Assembly (NCBI GenBank): GCA_905216025.1
Contig: CAJMSE010000006.1
Span: 95,005 to 159,004 of the forward strand
Direction of reading: 5' to 3'
DNA from: an uncultured bacterium
GTDB taxonomy: Bacteria > Bacteroidota > Bacteroidia > Bacteroidales > Bacteroidaceae
DNA length: 64,000 nucleotides
The notes beneath the pieces are model-generated. The model did not search any database. It was not told the origin of the DNA and saw nothing but the letters and a program-made list of their open reading frames with translations. Of this stretch, positions 51,258 through 60,258 are shown one piece after another. The position numbers and the translations under genes were made by a program. Within the stretch, counting starts at the first letter, position 1. Each line of letters begins with the position of its first letter.

Positions 51258-52979
51258 TTACTTCAAAAAGAGTATCCCCGATATGTTGAAATAATACGGC
51301 GGACGGCCGGTAAGACTGAGATTATAGCTACTTACATACAATAAAGCATTGGGAGAGGCAAGCACCAACGGTGCGCTGCCTTTCCCTTTTTCGTTCCCAC
51401 AGGTCTCTGAAAACTCCTGAAGGCGGCTTATGGGGATTCTCACCTCGGTGCTGCCGGCATTAGAATCGAACGTCACCGATATGTATCCGCTCTTCACTTC
51501 GCTGCCGCCGACATGCTTCCAGGTCTCCACCGGCACCACCCGCCGGTAGCCGGCAGGAACTGCAGCGGGGTCGGCAAAGCAGCGTGCGGAGTACGACTGG
51601 TCCGGCACGTGCACCGCCGCGGTGTCACCGCGCCTGCCGCTGCGGCCGTCGAGGGCGAAGTCGAGCTTCACGCCGGGCTTTATTATGCCCTTGAGTGCAT
51701 CGCCGTTATAGTGGCGGTACAGATATATTATCTTGCTGTTGGTGTCTCCGTCGCCCTCCGCGGCTATCCATTTGCGGTAGTCCTTGCCGGTGAGCGGCAG
51801 GCGGCCGTATCCTGCCGAGGCAAGCTCGCGGACGATATCGCGGGCAAGCACGGTGCGCGTGACGTTGGCAAAGCTCTGCGGACCGACGGACGTGACAAGG
51901 AGAACGGCCGACAACGAGGCCGGAATCCACCATATACGGCGTGAGCGCGTGAAGAAAAGGACAAGGCAGACGGCATAGCACCACACATTAAAAGCAATGA
52001 GATAGAGGCGCCAGACAGTTATGCCGTAGTCGCCGACGCGGCGCACGGTACCCACCGTCATGAGCAGGAGCAGCGGCAGGACCATGAGCGGCAGCCAGCG
52101 CATGAGCCACTTGTCGAAGCGCATTCCGGCGGCGAAGCGCACGGGATAGACGATGCAGATGATGGCTATCATGCCGAGCATGGACACCGAGACGAGCCAC
52201 GTCACCCACCCGTCGGGCAGCTCCCAGCTGATGATTATCTTTGCCGAGTAGACATACAGCGTGAGGAGATATGCCGCAAGAAGCGGGATGAACAGGTAGT
52301 GAATCACTCCCTTGCCGAAGCCGGTGAACGCGGGGGCGCTGTCGTCGTGCTTCTCAGCCCCTGACGGCACAAGCAGCAGGAAGAGCACGGGACAGAGGAG
52401 CGTGCCGCAGAATATCCATGCGTCGATATAGAAACGGTAGGAGATGCTCAGTCCGAACAGATGCTCGAACGAAAGGAGCAGTATGCTGATGCCGCTGCCG
52501 AGCAGGATACCGACGATTCCGACGGTTGCGGCAGCCGAGACGAGGCGCAGCGTGAAATTCCACAGGCGCAGGTCGTCGGGCCGGCGCAGGAAAGGAAGCT
52601 GGCATAGAGACACGGCAACGGCCGTGCACAGGGCGAAGCAGCCCCACCCCGTCATTATGTCGAACGGATAATGGAACGCCAGATAGACGGCCGCGGCAAT
52701 CCACACGGCATGCACGGCGGCGGTGACGGCATGGCGCATGAGTCCGCTGCGGTCTTCGCCGTAAAGCCTCAACGACACTGCCAGCACGCTCGCCGTGGAC
52801 AGATAGAAAAGGCAGAAGAACGTGAACCGCTCACTGACGATATATCCTTCGCTGTGGTTGAAGGCTATGCTGAAGCCCGACAGGCAGACGATGAGGAGCA
52901 CTGCAAGCGGAAAGCGGCGCAGCGTGGCAACGAGGCGGTCGGAGAAGCGGCCCGCCGCAAAGAACTCAAATATTTTCAT
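51258..52979 (-). CDS. DUF4153 multi-pass membrane protein
   Basis: 573 residues. About ten hydrophobic segments cover residues 25-390, followed by a soluble periplasmic domain with FANVTRTVLARDIVRELAS, KDYRKWIAAEGDGD and a C-terminal beta region. The N-terminal RRFPLAVLLIVCLSGFSIAFNH and the central FIPLLAAYLLTLYVYSAKI are characteristic of DUF4153. Function unknown. It stands apart from the upstream operon, which ends in a strong terminator. Confidence 0.82.
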   Translation of the reverse strand: MKIFEFFAAGRFSDRLVATLRRFPLAVLLIVCLSGFSIAFNHSEGYIVSERFTFFCLFYLSTASVLAVSLRLYGEDRSGLMRHAVTAAVHAVWIAAAVYLAFHYPFDIMTGWGCFALCTAVAVSLCQLPFLRRPDDLRLWNFTLRLVSAAATVGIVGILLGSGISILLLSFEHLFGLSISYRFYIDAWIFCGTLLCPVLFLLLVPSGAEKHDDSAPAFTGFGKGVIHYLFIPLLAAYLLTLYVYSAKIIISWELPDGWVTWLVSVSMLGMIAIICIVYPVRFAAGMRFDKWLMRWLPLMVLPLLLLMTVGTVRRVGDYGITVWRLYLIAFNVWCYAVCLVLFFTRSRRIWWIPASLSAVLLVTSVGPQSFANVTRTVLARDIVRELASAGYGRLPLTGKDYRKWIAAEGDGDTNSKIIYLYRHYNGDALKGIIKPGVKLDFALDGRSGRRGDTAAVHVPDQSYSARCFADPAAVPAGYRRVVPVETWKHVGGSEVKSGYISVTFDSNAGSTEVRIPISRLQEFSETCGNEKGKGSAPLVLASPNALLYVSSYNLSLTGRPPYYFNISGILFLK

Positions 52980-53041
52980 TTTCGCATCATTTTAAAATCC
53001 CTACTATCCCTAAAAAACCTACCTTCCCTACCAAAAAGAAA

Positions 53042-53071
53042 ACAGGCACATGCCGGATGGCATGTGCCTGT
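53042..53071 (-). terminator. Terminator of the nusB-to-DUF5606 operon
   Basis: Perfect 13-bp stem (ACAGGCACATGCC with GGCATGTGCCTGT), loop GGAT, followed on the minus strand by TTTTCTTTTTGG. It lies eight bases downstream of the DUF5606 stop, directly where the operon should end. Confidence 0.92.
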
Positions 53072-53078
53072 CTCGTTT

Positions 53079-53522
53079 TCATTCTTCCTTCCGGTCGTCG
53101 ATGTTGTCTCCCTCGGTGGGCGTCATCTCTTCATCGAAGTCCGAGATGCCGTTGCTTATCAGTATGTTGTACCACTGAATCAGCTTCTTTATGTCGCTGT
53201 TGTGCACCCGTTCGCGGTCGAAATCGGGGAGGACCTTGCCGAAATACTCGCGCAACTCATCGTTGCCGGCCTTCCGGTAGTCTATCGAGGCGGTCTTTCC
53301 GTCCTCAAGATTCTTCAGACTGGTGAGTACCTTGTGCAGCGGAACGTCGTCCGTATCGGTATACATTGCTATATCCGCAAGCGACGTTATCCTGTCGGTG
53401 GCGAATGCCGGCATGCGCCTGTGGGTCTCGTCGAGCGCCTCGACGATAAGACTGTTCTTTGCTCTTGAAACTAATTTGTAAAGTCCGGGCTTGCCCGAGA
53501 TTGCTAAGATTGTCTGTAACAT
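53079..53522 (-). CDS. DUF5606 protein
   Basis: 147-residue protein. MLQTILAISGKPGLYKLVSR at the start, MIVEALDETH-like LIVEALDETHRRMPA and DVPLHKVLTSL are the conserved blocks of this Bacteroidetes family; no function is known to me. The ATG at 53522 overlaps the coaE stop by 19 bases. The acidic C-terminus (EEMTPTEGDNIDDRKEE) is disordered. Last gene of the nusB operon. Confidence 0.8.
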   Translation of the reverse strand: MLQTILAISGKPGLYKLVSRAKNSLIVEALDETHRRMPAFATDRITSLADIAMYTDTDDVPLHKVLTSLKNLEDGKTASIDYRKAGNDELREYFGKVLPDFDRERVHNSDIKKLIQWYNILISNGISDFDEEMTPTEGDNIDDRKEE

Positions 53523-54085
53523 GTCTTGTTTAAATTCAGTTTGTTTATTATTTTGTTTATCTGACGGTCCACATCGCATGTCCCGTCGTTTATTATCACA
53601 TAACCGGCACGCCGCGCCACGTCGTCCTGCGGCATCTGCCGCGATATCCACTCCATGGCCTTTTCGCGCGTGATGCCGTCGCGCTGCATTATCCGCGCTA
53701 TGCGGACCTCTTCCGGGGCGACCACCGCCACCACCTTGTCTACCAGCCGGTCGAAGCCCGACTCATAGAGAATGGCACACTCCATCCAGCTGCTTCCACT
53801 GCTCACGAAGTCGTCTGCCACGGCGGGATGCACTATAGCATCTATCGCCCGGGCGTTGTCTTCCGAGGCGAGGAGGAATGCCGCCACCGCCGCCTTGTTC
53901 AGAGTGCCGCCCTCGTAGGCATTGCTGCCGATGAGACGGGTCAGCGCCTGCCTTATCCCGGGCGACGAACGCATGATGCGCTTGGCCGCCGCGTCGCAGT
54001 CGTAGACGCTGATGCCGCGCTCGCCGAGCCGCCTGCACACATAGCTCTTGCCGCTCCCGATGCCTCCTGTGATGCCTATCTTCAT
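53504..54085 (-). CDS. coaE: Dephospho-CoA kinase
   Basis: Last step of coenzyme A synthesis, 193 residues. The P-loop GITGGIGSGKS is at the N-terminus, YDCDAAAKRIM follows, and the AMP-binding DVYDCD region and VHPAVADDF fit the family. The ATG at 54085 is set by GIGSGKS lying immediately after it, and overlaps the ybbR stop as ATGA. Coupled to both neighbours. Confidence 0.94.
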   Translation of the reverse strand: MKIGITGGIGSGKSYVCRRLGERGISVYDCDAAAKRIMRSSPGIRQALTRLIGSNAYEGGTLNKAAVAAFLLASEDNARAIDAIVHPAVADDFVSSGSSWMECAILYESGFDRLVDKVVAVVAPEEVRIARIMQRDGITREKAMEWISRQMPQDDVARRAGYVIINDGTCDVDRQINKIINKLNLNKTCYRQS

Positions 54086-55062
54086 TCTTCCTCTATGAGA
54101 TAATCCACCTGTTTGAGGTCGAGCTTCGCACGCGAGATGCCGTGCGGCACGGACTTCAGGTAGAGGGTGCACTTGTCTGACGGATGGCTCGCCACGTCGT
54201 TATAGTCTACCACGACGGTAAAGTCTGACGGACGGAGACTCTTGAACTGGCTCACTCCGGTGACGAAGCGCACCGTGACCTTTGCGGGGAACGTGCGCAG
54301 CACCTTTCCCGGCGGCATGTTGATGCCCTTGACGGGAATGTCGCTCATGCTTGCCTCCGTCAGCACATCAGTATAGAAGGCCATCTTTATCTTGTCGGGC
54401 ACGCACTTCACGCCGCGTATGGGCTGCAGGCCGCATGTTATGGACAGCGTGTCGCGGAAGTTGGCATAGTTCAGCTGCTCGGTATACACCGTACTGATGC
54501 TGTCGAGTTTCTCCTCGGCAGCATACACGTCGACGCTGTCCGGCCAGTACTCCACCTGCGAGATGAAGTAGAGATGCTCGGGTATGACGCGGCCGCTCCA
54601 TCTCACGGGCACCCGCTTGCACAGTCCGTAGTTGAAGAAAAACTCCAGTTTCTCTGATTTGACGCCCACAATCTTCGACGAGGCCGACAGCTGCTGATAA
54701 ACCAGACGCTGCAGCTCCGACGCCGTAACACTCGCACTTTCCGTTCCCCTGACATACGACTTGAAGTTAAGGCGCACCGGCCGGAGCGCATCTCCGTATA
54801 CATATCCCAGCAGCACGAGCCCCCTGTCGCGCACGGTGACCTTCACCGTGTCGGTATCCGGCGAGAGGAGCACCACGTTGTCGGGCACGTTCACCATGCT
54901 CACGGGTATGCGTATCTCCTGCTCGTAGGTCTCGTTGAGCGTCATCAGCAGCCAGAACACTGACGAAAGGGCAAGGAAGAACAAAAAAATCAGGAAATCC
55001 TTATTCACCAGTCTGAATAAGGACTTCCTGATTATATGCAATATGCGGCGCCGCTTGTCCAT
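54082..55062 (-). CDS. YbbR-like domain protein
   Basis: 326 residues with one N-terminal membrane anchor (NKDFLIFLFFLALSSVFWLLM) and an extracytoplasmic part of beta-rich YbbR-like repeats (VPDNVVLLSPDTDTVKVTVRDRG). In Firmicutes the relative activates the diadenylate cyclase; here it sits in the nusB-yajC-coaE operon and the partner is not present. The DNA for residues about 11-25 (54988-55033) contains a 20-bp inverted repeat with one mismatch. Confidence 0.85.
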   Translation of the reverse strand: MDKRRRILHIIRKSLFRLVNKDFLIFLFFLALSSVFWLLMTLNETYEQEIRIPVSMVNVPDNVVLLSPDTDTVKVTVRDRGLVLLGYVYGDALRPVRLNFKSYVRGTESASVTASELQRLVYQQLSASSKIVGVKSEKLEFFFNYGLCKRVPVRWSGRVIPEHLYFISQVEYWPDSVDVYAAEEKLDSISTVYTEQLNYANFRDTLSITCGLQPIRGVKCVPDKIKMAFYTDVLTEASMSDIPVKGINMPPGKVLRTFPAKVTVRFVTGVSQFKSLRPSDFTVVVDYNDVASHPSDKCTLYLKSVPHGISRAKLDLKQVDYLIEEE

Positions 55063-55389
55063 TTACTTGCCCTGGACAGGAGTGCTCGCCATGTCCTTGA
55101 AGACATAGCCCTTGTCTACCTTTATGATGACTCCCTTGGCTATCTCCACATCAACGGTGTTGGCAGCAAGGTCTATCTTCTTCACCGTTCCATAGATACC
55201 GCCTCCGGTCACCACAGCCGTGCCGACCTCAAGCGAGTTCTGGAAGTTCTGTATCTCCTTCTGCTTCTTCTGCTGCGGCCTTATCATGAAGAACCACATG
55301 ATGGCAAACAGCGCCACCATCATCACGAGCATGCTTGTCATGCTGCCGCCCTGGGCGGACTGAGCAGACAGTAATAATGTTGTTGTCAT
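55063..55389 (-). CDS. yajC: Preprotein translocase subunit YajC
   Basis: 108 residues. One transmembrane segment (SMLVMMVALFAIMWFFMI) is followed by the RPQQKKQKE motif and a small beta domain (GTAVVTGGGIYGTVKKID, NTVDVEIAKGVIIKVDKG). It helps the SecDF complex with protein export. Its stop abuts the ybbR start without a gap. Confidence 0.93.
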   Translation of the reverse strand: MTTTLLLSAQSAQGGSMTSMLVMMVALFAIMWFFMIRPQQKKQKEIQNFQNSLEVGTAVVTGGGIYGTVKKIDLAANTVDVEIAKGVIIKVDKGYVFKDMASTPVQGK

Positions 55390-55417
55390 TTCTATATCGT
55401 TTCTTTATTTATTGCCT

Positions 55418-56428
55418 TTAATCCACATTCTCGCTGCCTCTGGCATGCGTCTCTGCTCCAGCCGGTCTTTCCTTTCCCTTGTTCCTTGCGCCCCTCGGGT
55501 CTCCGATGCTCTTCATAAGCCTGCCCGTGTGCACGAGATGGCGCGCTATCGTGTCGAGCATGCCGTTGATGTATCCTCCGCTCCGCGGCGTGCTGTACAG
55601 CTTGGCAATGTCCACGAACTCGTTTATGGAGACGCTGACGGGTATGGACGGGAAGGTCATCATCTCGGCGATGGCAATCTGCATTATCACCACGTCCATG
55701 TATGCAAGTCTCTTGAAGTCCCAGTTGCGCGACGCCTCGCTCATGAAGCGCTGATACTCATCGGCATTCATGATGGCCGAGCGGAAGAGCTTGCGTGCAT
55801 AGTCGCGGTCTTCCTCGCTGTCATATTCCGGCAGGAGCTCCTGCTTGGCGCCGTTCTTCTCGTCGAAGCGCTTTATCGTCTTCAGCACGAAGGTGTCCAC
55901 CACCTCCTTGTCATCGTTCCAGTAGAGGCTCTGCTCCTCGAGGATGTCGTCTAAGGCCTCGTTCTCCTGTATGAGCGTGCGGTATATCTTGCGCCACACC
56001 TCACGGTCGGCGGCATACGAGTCGTCGCCGCTTGCCATGTATTCCTGATATATGTTGCTCTCCGTTATCTGCAGATAGAGCTTCTTCAGGAACTCGGCCT
56101 CGCCGTCCCAGTCTTTCTTTTGGTTGGCCATGAACTCGTTGAGCATCTTGTTTTCCTCAAGCTGCATGGCGAACTTATTATATATGAACTTCGTCGATGG
56201 TTCCTCCCCGCCTTCACGCTTAGCCTTCGCCTGAGCCACCTCGACGTGCCGGCGCGCCTCTTTCGTCACCGCCACGATGAGCGACAACAGGTAATTGTAC
56301 AGGTCATAAGCCTTCGACAGGCTGAAAAAGAGTTCTTTCTCAGCCGAGTCTATGTTCTTGTTACCATTCTGATAGTACGCGTAGGTTAACTGGACTATCT
56401 TGATTCTTATAATCTCGCGGTTTATCAT
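55418..56428 (-). CDS. nusB: Transcription antitermination protein NusB, extended form
   Basis: 336 residues. The C-terminal NusB fold (about 190-305) includes RLAYMDVVIMQIAIAEMM, IPVSVSINEFVDIAKLY and GYINGMLDTIARHL, helices that bind boxA RNA and NusE. The N-terminal 180 residues, helical, are an extension seen in Bacteroidetes NusB. First gene of the operon; its promoter is an exact TAnnTTTG at 56494-56501. It ends in a charged, disordered tail. Confidence 0.93.
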   Translation of the reverse strand: MINREIIRIKIVQLTYAYYQNGNKNIDSAEKELFFSLSKAYDLYNYLLSLIVAVTKEARRHVEVAQAKAKREGGEEPSTKFIYNKFAMQLEENKMLNEFMANQKKDWDGEAEFLKKLYLQITESNIYQEYMASGDDSYAADREVWRKIYRTLIQENEALDDILEEQSLYWNDDKEVVDTFVLKTIKRFDEKNGAKQELLPEYDSEEDRDYARKLFRSAIMNADEYQRFMSEASRNWDFKRLAYMDVVIMQIAIAEMMTFPSIPVSVSINEFVDIAKLYSTPRSGGYINGMLDTIARHLVHTGRLMKSIGDPRGARNKGKERPAGAETHARGSENVD

Positions 56429-56493
56429 AATTCTCGTTTCTGTTGCTTCTATTAATAGATACTCTTATCCTTAATTACGCAATCTTTTGCTTG

Positions 56494-56501
56494 CAAAATT
56501 A
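56494..56501 (-). promoter_or_regulatory. -7 element TAATTTTG of the nusB operon
   Basis: Exact TAnnTTTG match on the minus strand, 65 bases upstream of the nusB ATG. Confidence 0.55.
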
Positions 56502-56585
56502 GCTAAAAAAGCTCTATAATGCAAGAAATAGCCTGAAATATTGTGCTTTTTTTTATCAATGCTTGCGTATTTGAATTATAAGCGG

Positions 56586-56593
56586 TAACTTTG
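56586..56593 (+). promoter_or_regulatory. -7 element TAACTTTG of rplY-pth
   Basis: Exact TAnnTTTG match, 94 bases upstream of the rplY ATG. The resulting leader of about 85 bases is long enough for regulation, but no motif was recognised. Confidence 0.6.
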
Positions 56594-56687
56594 CAACGCT
56601 TTTTCAAGCACATAGAGATTAAAATCCGTGTGATGGTGAATTAGGCAAGAACATGTATTTAAACTTAATTTAGAGTAACACAAAGTT

Positions 56688-57287
56688 ATGAAAGCAATCA
56701 ATCTGAGCGGTAAAAAGCGTACCGACGTAGGCAAGAAGGCATCAAAGCAGATGCGCAAGGAGGGTCTCGTACCCTGTAACATGTATGGAGAGAAGAAGGG
56801 TGAGAACGGTCTTCCCGAGGCTCTTTCGTTCGCAATCCCCGCAGCCGAGCTCCGCAAGCTCGTCTACACTCCCCACATCTACGTGGTAAACCTTGACATC
56901 GACGGCGAGAATCACAAGGCAGTGCTCAAGGAACTGCAGTTCCATCCGGTATCTGACGCCCTCCTGCACGTAGACTTCTACGAGATAAACGAGGAGAAGC
57001 CCATCACCATCGGCATCCCCGTGAAGCTCAACGGTCTGGCCCAGGGTGTACGCGACGGTGGCCGCATCAACCTCTCTATCCGCAAGATCAACGTCACAGC
57101 CCCCTATCAGGTTATCCCCGAGCATCTTGACATCGACGTGACCAACCTCCGTCTGGGCAAGAGCATCAAGGTTGGCGAGCTCAGCTTCGAGGGTCTTGAG
57201 ATTGCGACACCGGCAGAAGTTATCGTATGTTCTGTCAAGACAACACGTGCATCTAAATCGGCTGCTGCCGCTGCTGCCGCTGAATAA
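56688..57287 (+). CDS. rplY: 50S ribosomal protein L25 / general stress protein Ctc
   Basis: 199 residues. The N-terminal L25 domain (about 1-95, SGKKRTDVGKKASKQMRKEG, VLKELQFHPVSDALLHVDFY) binds 5S rRNA, followed by the C-terminal TL5/CTC beta domain (IGIPVKLNGLAQGV, VTNLRLGKSIKVGEL) and a poly-Ala tail. The two-domain form is common in Bacteroidetes. Its stop TAA overlaps the pth ATG by one base (TAATG). Confidence 0.95.
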   Translation: MKAINLSGKKRTDVGKKASKQMRKEGLVPCNMYGEKKGENGLPEALSFAIPAAELRKLVYTPHIYVVNLDIDGENHKAVLKELQFHPVSDALLHVDFYEINEEKPITIGIPVKLNGLAQGVRDGGRINLSIRKINVTAPYQVIPEHLDIDVTNLRLGKSIKVGELSFEGLEIATPAEVIVCSVKTTRASKSAAAAAAAE

Positions 57288-57856
57288 TGGACAAATACTT
57301 GGTTGTCGGGCTGGGAAATGTCGGCGACGAGTACGACATGACCCGCCACAATACGGGATTTATGATATTGGATGCCTTCGCGAAGGCATCCAATATTGTT
57401 TTTGACGACCGCCGTTACGGATTCGTCGCCGAGACAAGCATCAAGGGCCGCAAGGTATTCCTGCTCAAGCCGAGCACGTTCATGAACCTCAGCGGCAACG
57501 CCGTGCGCTACTGGATGAACAAGGAGAACATCGGCATCGAGCGCCTGCTCGTCATCGTAGACGACCTCTCGCTGCCCCTCGGCACCCTGCGCCTGAAGCC
57601 CTCGGGAAGCAACGGCGGACACAACGGGCTGGGAAACATCCAGTCTGTGCTCGGCACGGACCGCTACAGCCGGCTCCGCGTAGGCATAGGCAACGACTTC
57701 CCGCGCGGCATGCAGGTCGAGTGGGTGCTCGGACGGTACGACGAGGAAGAAATGAAGGTGCTCGAACCGAAGTTCGACACCGCCTGCGAGATAATCAGAA
57801 GCTTTGTCCTCGCCGGCATAGACTTCACCATGAACGCCTACAACAAGAAGCGGTGA
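57287..57856 (+). CDS. pth: Peptidyl-tRNA hydrolase
   Basis: Recycles peptidyl-tRNAs, 189 residues. LVVGLGNVGDEYDMTRHNTGFM at the N-terminus is shown here by its blocks VVGLGN and TRHNTGF, with the catalytic His; KPSTFMNLSGNAV, DDLSLPLGTLRLKPSGSNGGHNGL and WVLGRY follow. It is translated with rplY through a TAATG junction. Bases 57365-57396 inside the gene form a perfect 32-bp palindrome encoding ILDAFAKASNI. Confidence 0.97.
   Translation: MDKYLVVGLGNVGDEYDMTRHNTGFMILDAFAKASNIVFDDRRYGFVAETSIKGRKVFLLKPSTFMNLSGNAVRYWMNKENIGIERLLVIVDDLSLPLGTLRLKPSGSNGGHNGLGNIQSVLGTDRYSRLRVGIGNDFPRGMQVEWVLGRYDEEEMKVLEPKFDTACEIIRSFVLAGIDFTMNAYNKKR
57365..57396. repeat. Perfect 32-bp palindrome inside pth
   Basis: ATATTGGATGCCTTCG is followed immediately by its exact reverse complement, with no loop. 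The symmetric stretch is in coding sequence near the 5' end of pth. Confidence 0.95.
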
Positions 57857-57859
57857 GCT

Positions 57860-57880
57860 GCGGGGCATCAGCACCCCGCA
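57860..57880 (+). terminator. Hairpin after pth, before array B
   Basis: 7-bp stem TGCGGGG/CCCCGCA with a 7-base loop, directly between the pth stop and the five-unit array. No T-run follows, so it acts as a terminator only if the array contributes. Confidence 0.4.
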
Positions 57881-57990
57881 TCGTTACCTGCCACGGGTAA
57901 CGATGTCACCTGCCACAAGTCACACTGTTACCTGCCACGGGTAACGGCGTTACCTGCGGCAGGTAACGAAGCTACAAGCGGCCCGTAACG
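57881..57990. repeat. Array B: five 22-bp palindromic units
   Basis: Units start at 57881, 57903, 57925, 57947 and 57969, without spacers; the fourth, with core GTTACCTGCGGCAGGTAAC, is a perfect palindrome apart from its centre. The order of central triplets (CCACG, CCACA, CCACG, CGGCA, CGGCC) parallels that of array A read on the opposite strand. It begins 24 bases after the pth stop, on the same strand as pth. Confidence 0.9.
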
Positions 57991-58058
57991 GCGCCGCAAC
58001 CTGAAAACAGCCACTGCACGGCTATTAAACTGCAACACCGGACAAAAGAAATTCAAGG

Positions 58059-58499
58059 ATGGCAAACGAAGCAAGGATAGACAAATGGCTATGGGCCGCA
58101 CGCATCTTCAAGACCCGCTCCATGGCGGCAGACGCATGCAAGAACGGACGGATAACGATAAACGGCACCAACGTGAAGCCGGCACACACGGTGAAGGCCG
58201 GCGAGACGGTGTGCGTGCGCAAGCCACCCGTGACCTATTCGTTCAAGATACTCCAGCCCATAGAGCAGCGCGTGGGAGCCAAGATGATTCCGCAGATATA
58301 TGAGAACGTGACCACGCCCGACCAGTATGAGCTGCTCGAGATGAACCGCATCAGCGGTTTCGTAGACCGCGCACGCGGTACAGGACGCCCCACAAAGAAG
58401 GAGCGGCGCTCGCTCGACGCCTTCATCGGACCGTCGCTCGAGGGTCTCGGCGACGACGGCGGATGGCTCTTCGACGACGGGGATGACGGAGACGACTGA
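58059..58499 (+). CDS. S4-domain RNA-binding protein (Hsp15 family)
   Basis: 146 residues. The S4 fold is at the N-terminus (RIDKWLWAARIFKTRSMAAD, GRITINGTNVKPAHTVKAGE), as in Hsp15/HslR, which binds free 50S subunits carrying nascent chains. The C-terminus is acidic (WLFDDGDDGDD) instead of the basic tail of the Escherichia coli protein. It follows array B by about 70 bases. It could also be a general RNA-binding S4 protein. Confidence 0.85.
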   Translation: MANEARIDKWLWAARIFKTRSMAADACKNGRITINGTNVKPAHTVKAGETVCVRKPPVTYSFKILQPIEQRVGAKMIPQIYENVTTPDQYELLEMNRISGFVDRARGTGRPTKKERRSLDAFIGPSLEGLGDDGGWLFDDGDDGDD

Positions 58500-58560
58500 C
58501 GCCCAACCATGTTTTATTCAACAACTATCAATTAAACAACGATAAAGAAAGGTACAGCTT

Positions 58561-59631
58561 ATGAAAACAATCAAATCATTCATCATCGCGGCGGCACTCC
58601 CGCTGCTCGCCTCATGCCTCAACGACGATTCGAGCAGTTCGGGCTTCGGATCGATGTCGGGCTTTTCAGGGTATGCAAACAACACATCCGGCTACATCGC
58701 ATTCGCCGCACTCGGCGACTGGACACTGGCGCAGCGCACCGGAGCAGACTGGTGCACGGTGGAAAGGATGAGCGGAAAAGGAAACTATTACTACACGATA
58801 CCCACCAAGTTCACTGTCAACCGCAGCGGAAAGATACGCTATGCACAGTTTCATCTTGAAGACGTCAACGAGAGCAAGGCTTACGTCGACTTCAGCCTCT
58901 TCCAGACTGCGACACGCGGCGACGGCTCCCTCGGCAGCGCTCCGCTCGTGAAGTCGATTACCGGCGACGACGGTACGGACATCAGCATCGCATACGACGG
59001 CAACGACCGACCCACGGACATAACAGTGAAGAAGGGCGGCACCGTACTCCATGACCTGGCGTTCACCTATAACGAGAAAGACACCTCCATCACCGTAAGA
59101 AACTCCGGAGACTACCTCAGCGGCAAATATGCCCTCGGCTACCAGATAACCTCGCTGACATCGGCGACCGACACCATCAGCAGCGGCCAGGACATATTCT
59201 ACGGCAGCGTAGCCATCAGCGTGACGCGGCGCAGGGCCGGCGGCGAGGTGTCGGGCTCATCGCAGCTCTACCTCAACGGACAGAAGTTCGGGGGAGACGA
59301 CGAACACTCGGCCGACAGCCTGAAATACTATCACCGCTACACCGACGGAAGGGCCGACTACACGGAGAGCCTCGAGCTGAAGATGTCCGGAACGGACAAC
59401 CGAAACCAGTCGGTAGACGCCAACCAGCTGCTCCTCGGAGTGGAAGAGTGCAACCCCTACATGCTCGTGCCGTTCTTCCGCAACATGCGCAACAGCCTCA
59501 TCATCGCCGAGGCCAAGGGTAAGGACGGCAAATACGCCGTCACCACCGAGCTCAACGCAGACAAGAGCGTGGCTACGATGACCGTCACCGGCAAGAACGG
59601 ACAGGCTGTCAAGTACACCTTCGGCTACTGA
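58561..59631 (+). CDS. Lipoprotein of unknown function
   Basis: 356 residues. The signal peptide ends in the lipobox LLASC (Cys19). A Ser-rich stretch (DDSSSSGFGSMSGFSG) is followed by beta-rich sequence with Tyr-, Gly- and Thr-rich strands (IAFAALGDWTL, YIAYDGND-like ISIAYDGNDRPTDITVKKGG), consistent with a surface lipoprotein made of beta domains. I cannot name the family. Not obviously part of a polysaccharide locus. Confidence 0.7.
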   Translation: MKTIKSFIIAAALPLLASCLNDDSSSSGFGSMSGFSGYANNTSGYIAFAALGDWTLAQRTGADWCTVERMSGKGNYYYTIPTKFTVNRSGKIRYAQFHLEDVNESKAYVDFSLFQTATRGDGSLGSAPLVKSITGDDGTDISIAYDGNDRPTDITVKKGGTVLHDLAFTYNEKDTSITVRNSGDYLSGKYALGYQITSLTSATDTISSGQDIFYGSVAISVTRRRAGGEVSGSSQLYLNGQKFGGDDEHSADSLKYYHRYTDGRADYTESLELKMSGTDNRNQSVDANQLLLGVEECNPYMLVPFFRNMRNSLIIAEAKGKDGKYAVTTELNADKSVATMTVTGKNGQAVKYTFGY

Positions 59632-59655
59632 TCCCATACCAGCGAGGATAAGACT

Positions 59656-60243
59656 ATGACCAACGTAGCCATATTCGCATCGGGCAACGGGAGCAACTGC
59701 GAGAACATAATACGGCATTTCTCCGGCAGCCGCGACATCAGGATAGCCCTCGTCGTGTGCAACAGGGAGGATGCCTACGTGCTGACACGCGCACGCTCGC
59801 TCGGCGTTCCGGCTGTCGTGATGCCCCGCGAAGAGTTCAAAGACGAGGAAAGCCTGCTCGGCACGATGAAGCGATACGGCATCGGCTTCATCGTGCTGGC
59901 AGGCTTTCTGCTTATGATTCCGCCGTTTCTCGTGAGGGAATACAGCCGCAGGATAGTGAACATCCACCCCGCCCTGCTGCCCAAATACGGCGGCAAGGGC
60001 ATGTACGGCCGCCACGTGCACGAGGCGGTGCTCGCCGCCGGAGAGACTGAGACGGGAATCACCGTGCACTACGTGAGCGACGTCTGCGACGGCGGAGAGA
60101 TAATATACCAAGCCTCCGTGCCCGTCGTTCCCGGCTGCACGGCCGGCGACATTGCAGCCTCGGTGGCCGCACTCGAGCTGCGCCACTTTCCTGAAGTGAT
60201 AGAGAGAACCATCCGCGGCGGCATCGCCGGCGGAGAATCATAA
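59656..60243 (+). CDS. purN: Phosphoribosylglycinamide formyltransferase
   Basis: Third step of purine synthesis, 10-formyltetrahydrofolate-dependent, 195 residues. VAIFASGNGSNCENI at the N-terminus binds substrate; NIHPALLPKYGGKGMYG carries the catalytic Asn and His, with the Asp in HYVSDVCDGGEI. purD is also in this window (34827-36095) but not adjacent. Confidence 0.95.
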   Translation: MTNVAIFASGNGSNCENIIRHFSGSRDIRIALVVCNREDAYVLTRARSLGVPAVVMPREEFKDEESLLGTMKRYGIGFIVLAGFLLMIPPFLVREYSRRIVNIHPALLPKYGGKGMYGRHVHEAVLAAGETETGITVHYVSDVCDGGEIIYQASVPVVPGCTAGDIAASVAALELRHFPEVIERTIRGGIAGGES

Positions 60244-60258
60244 AGATATTGACATGCC

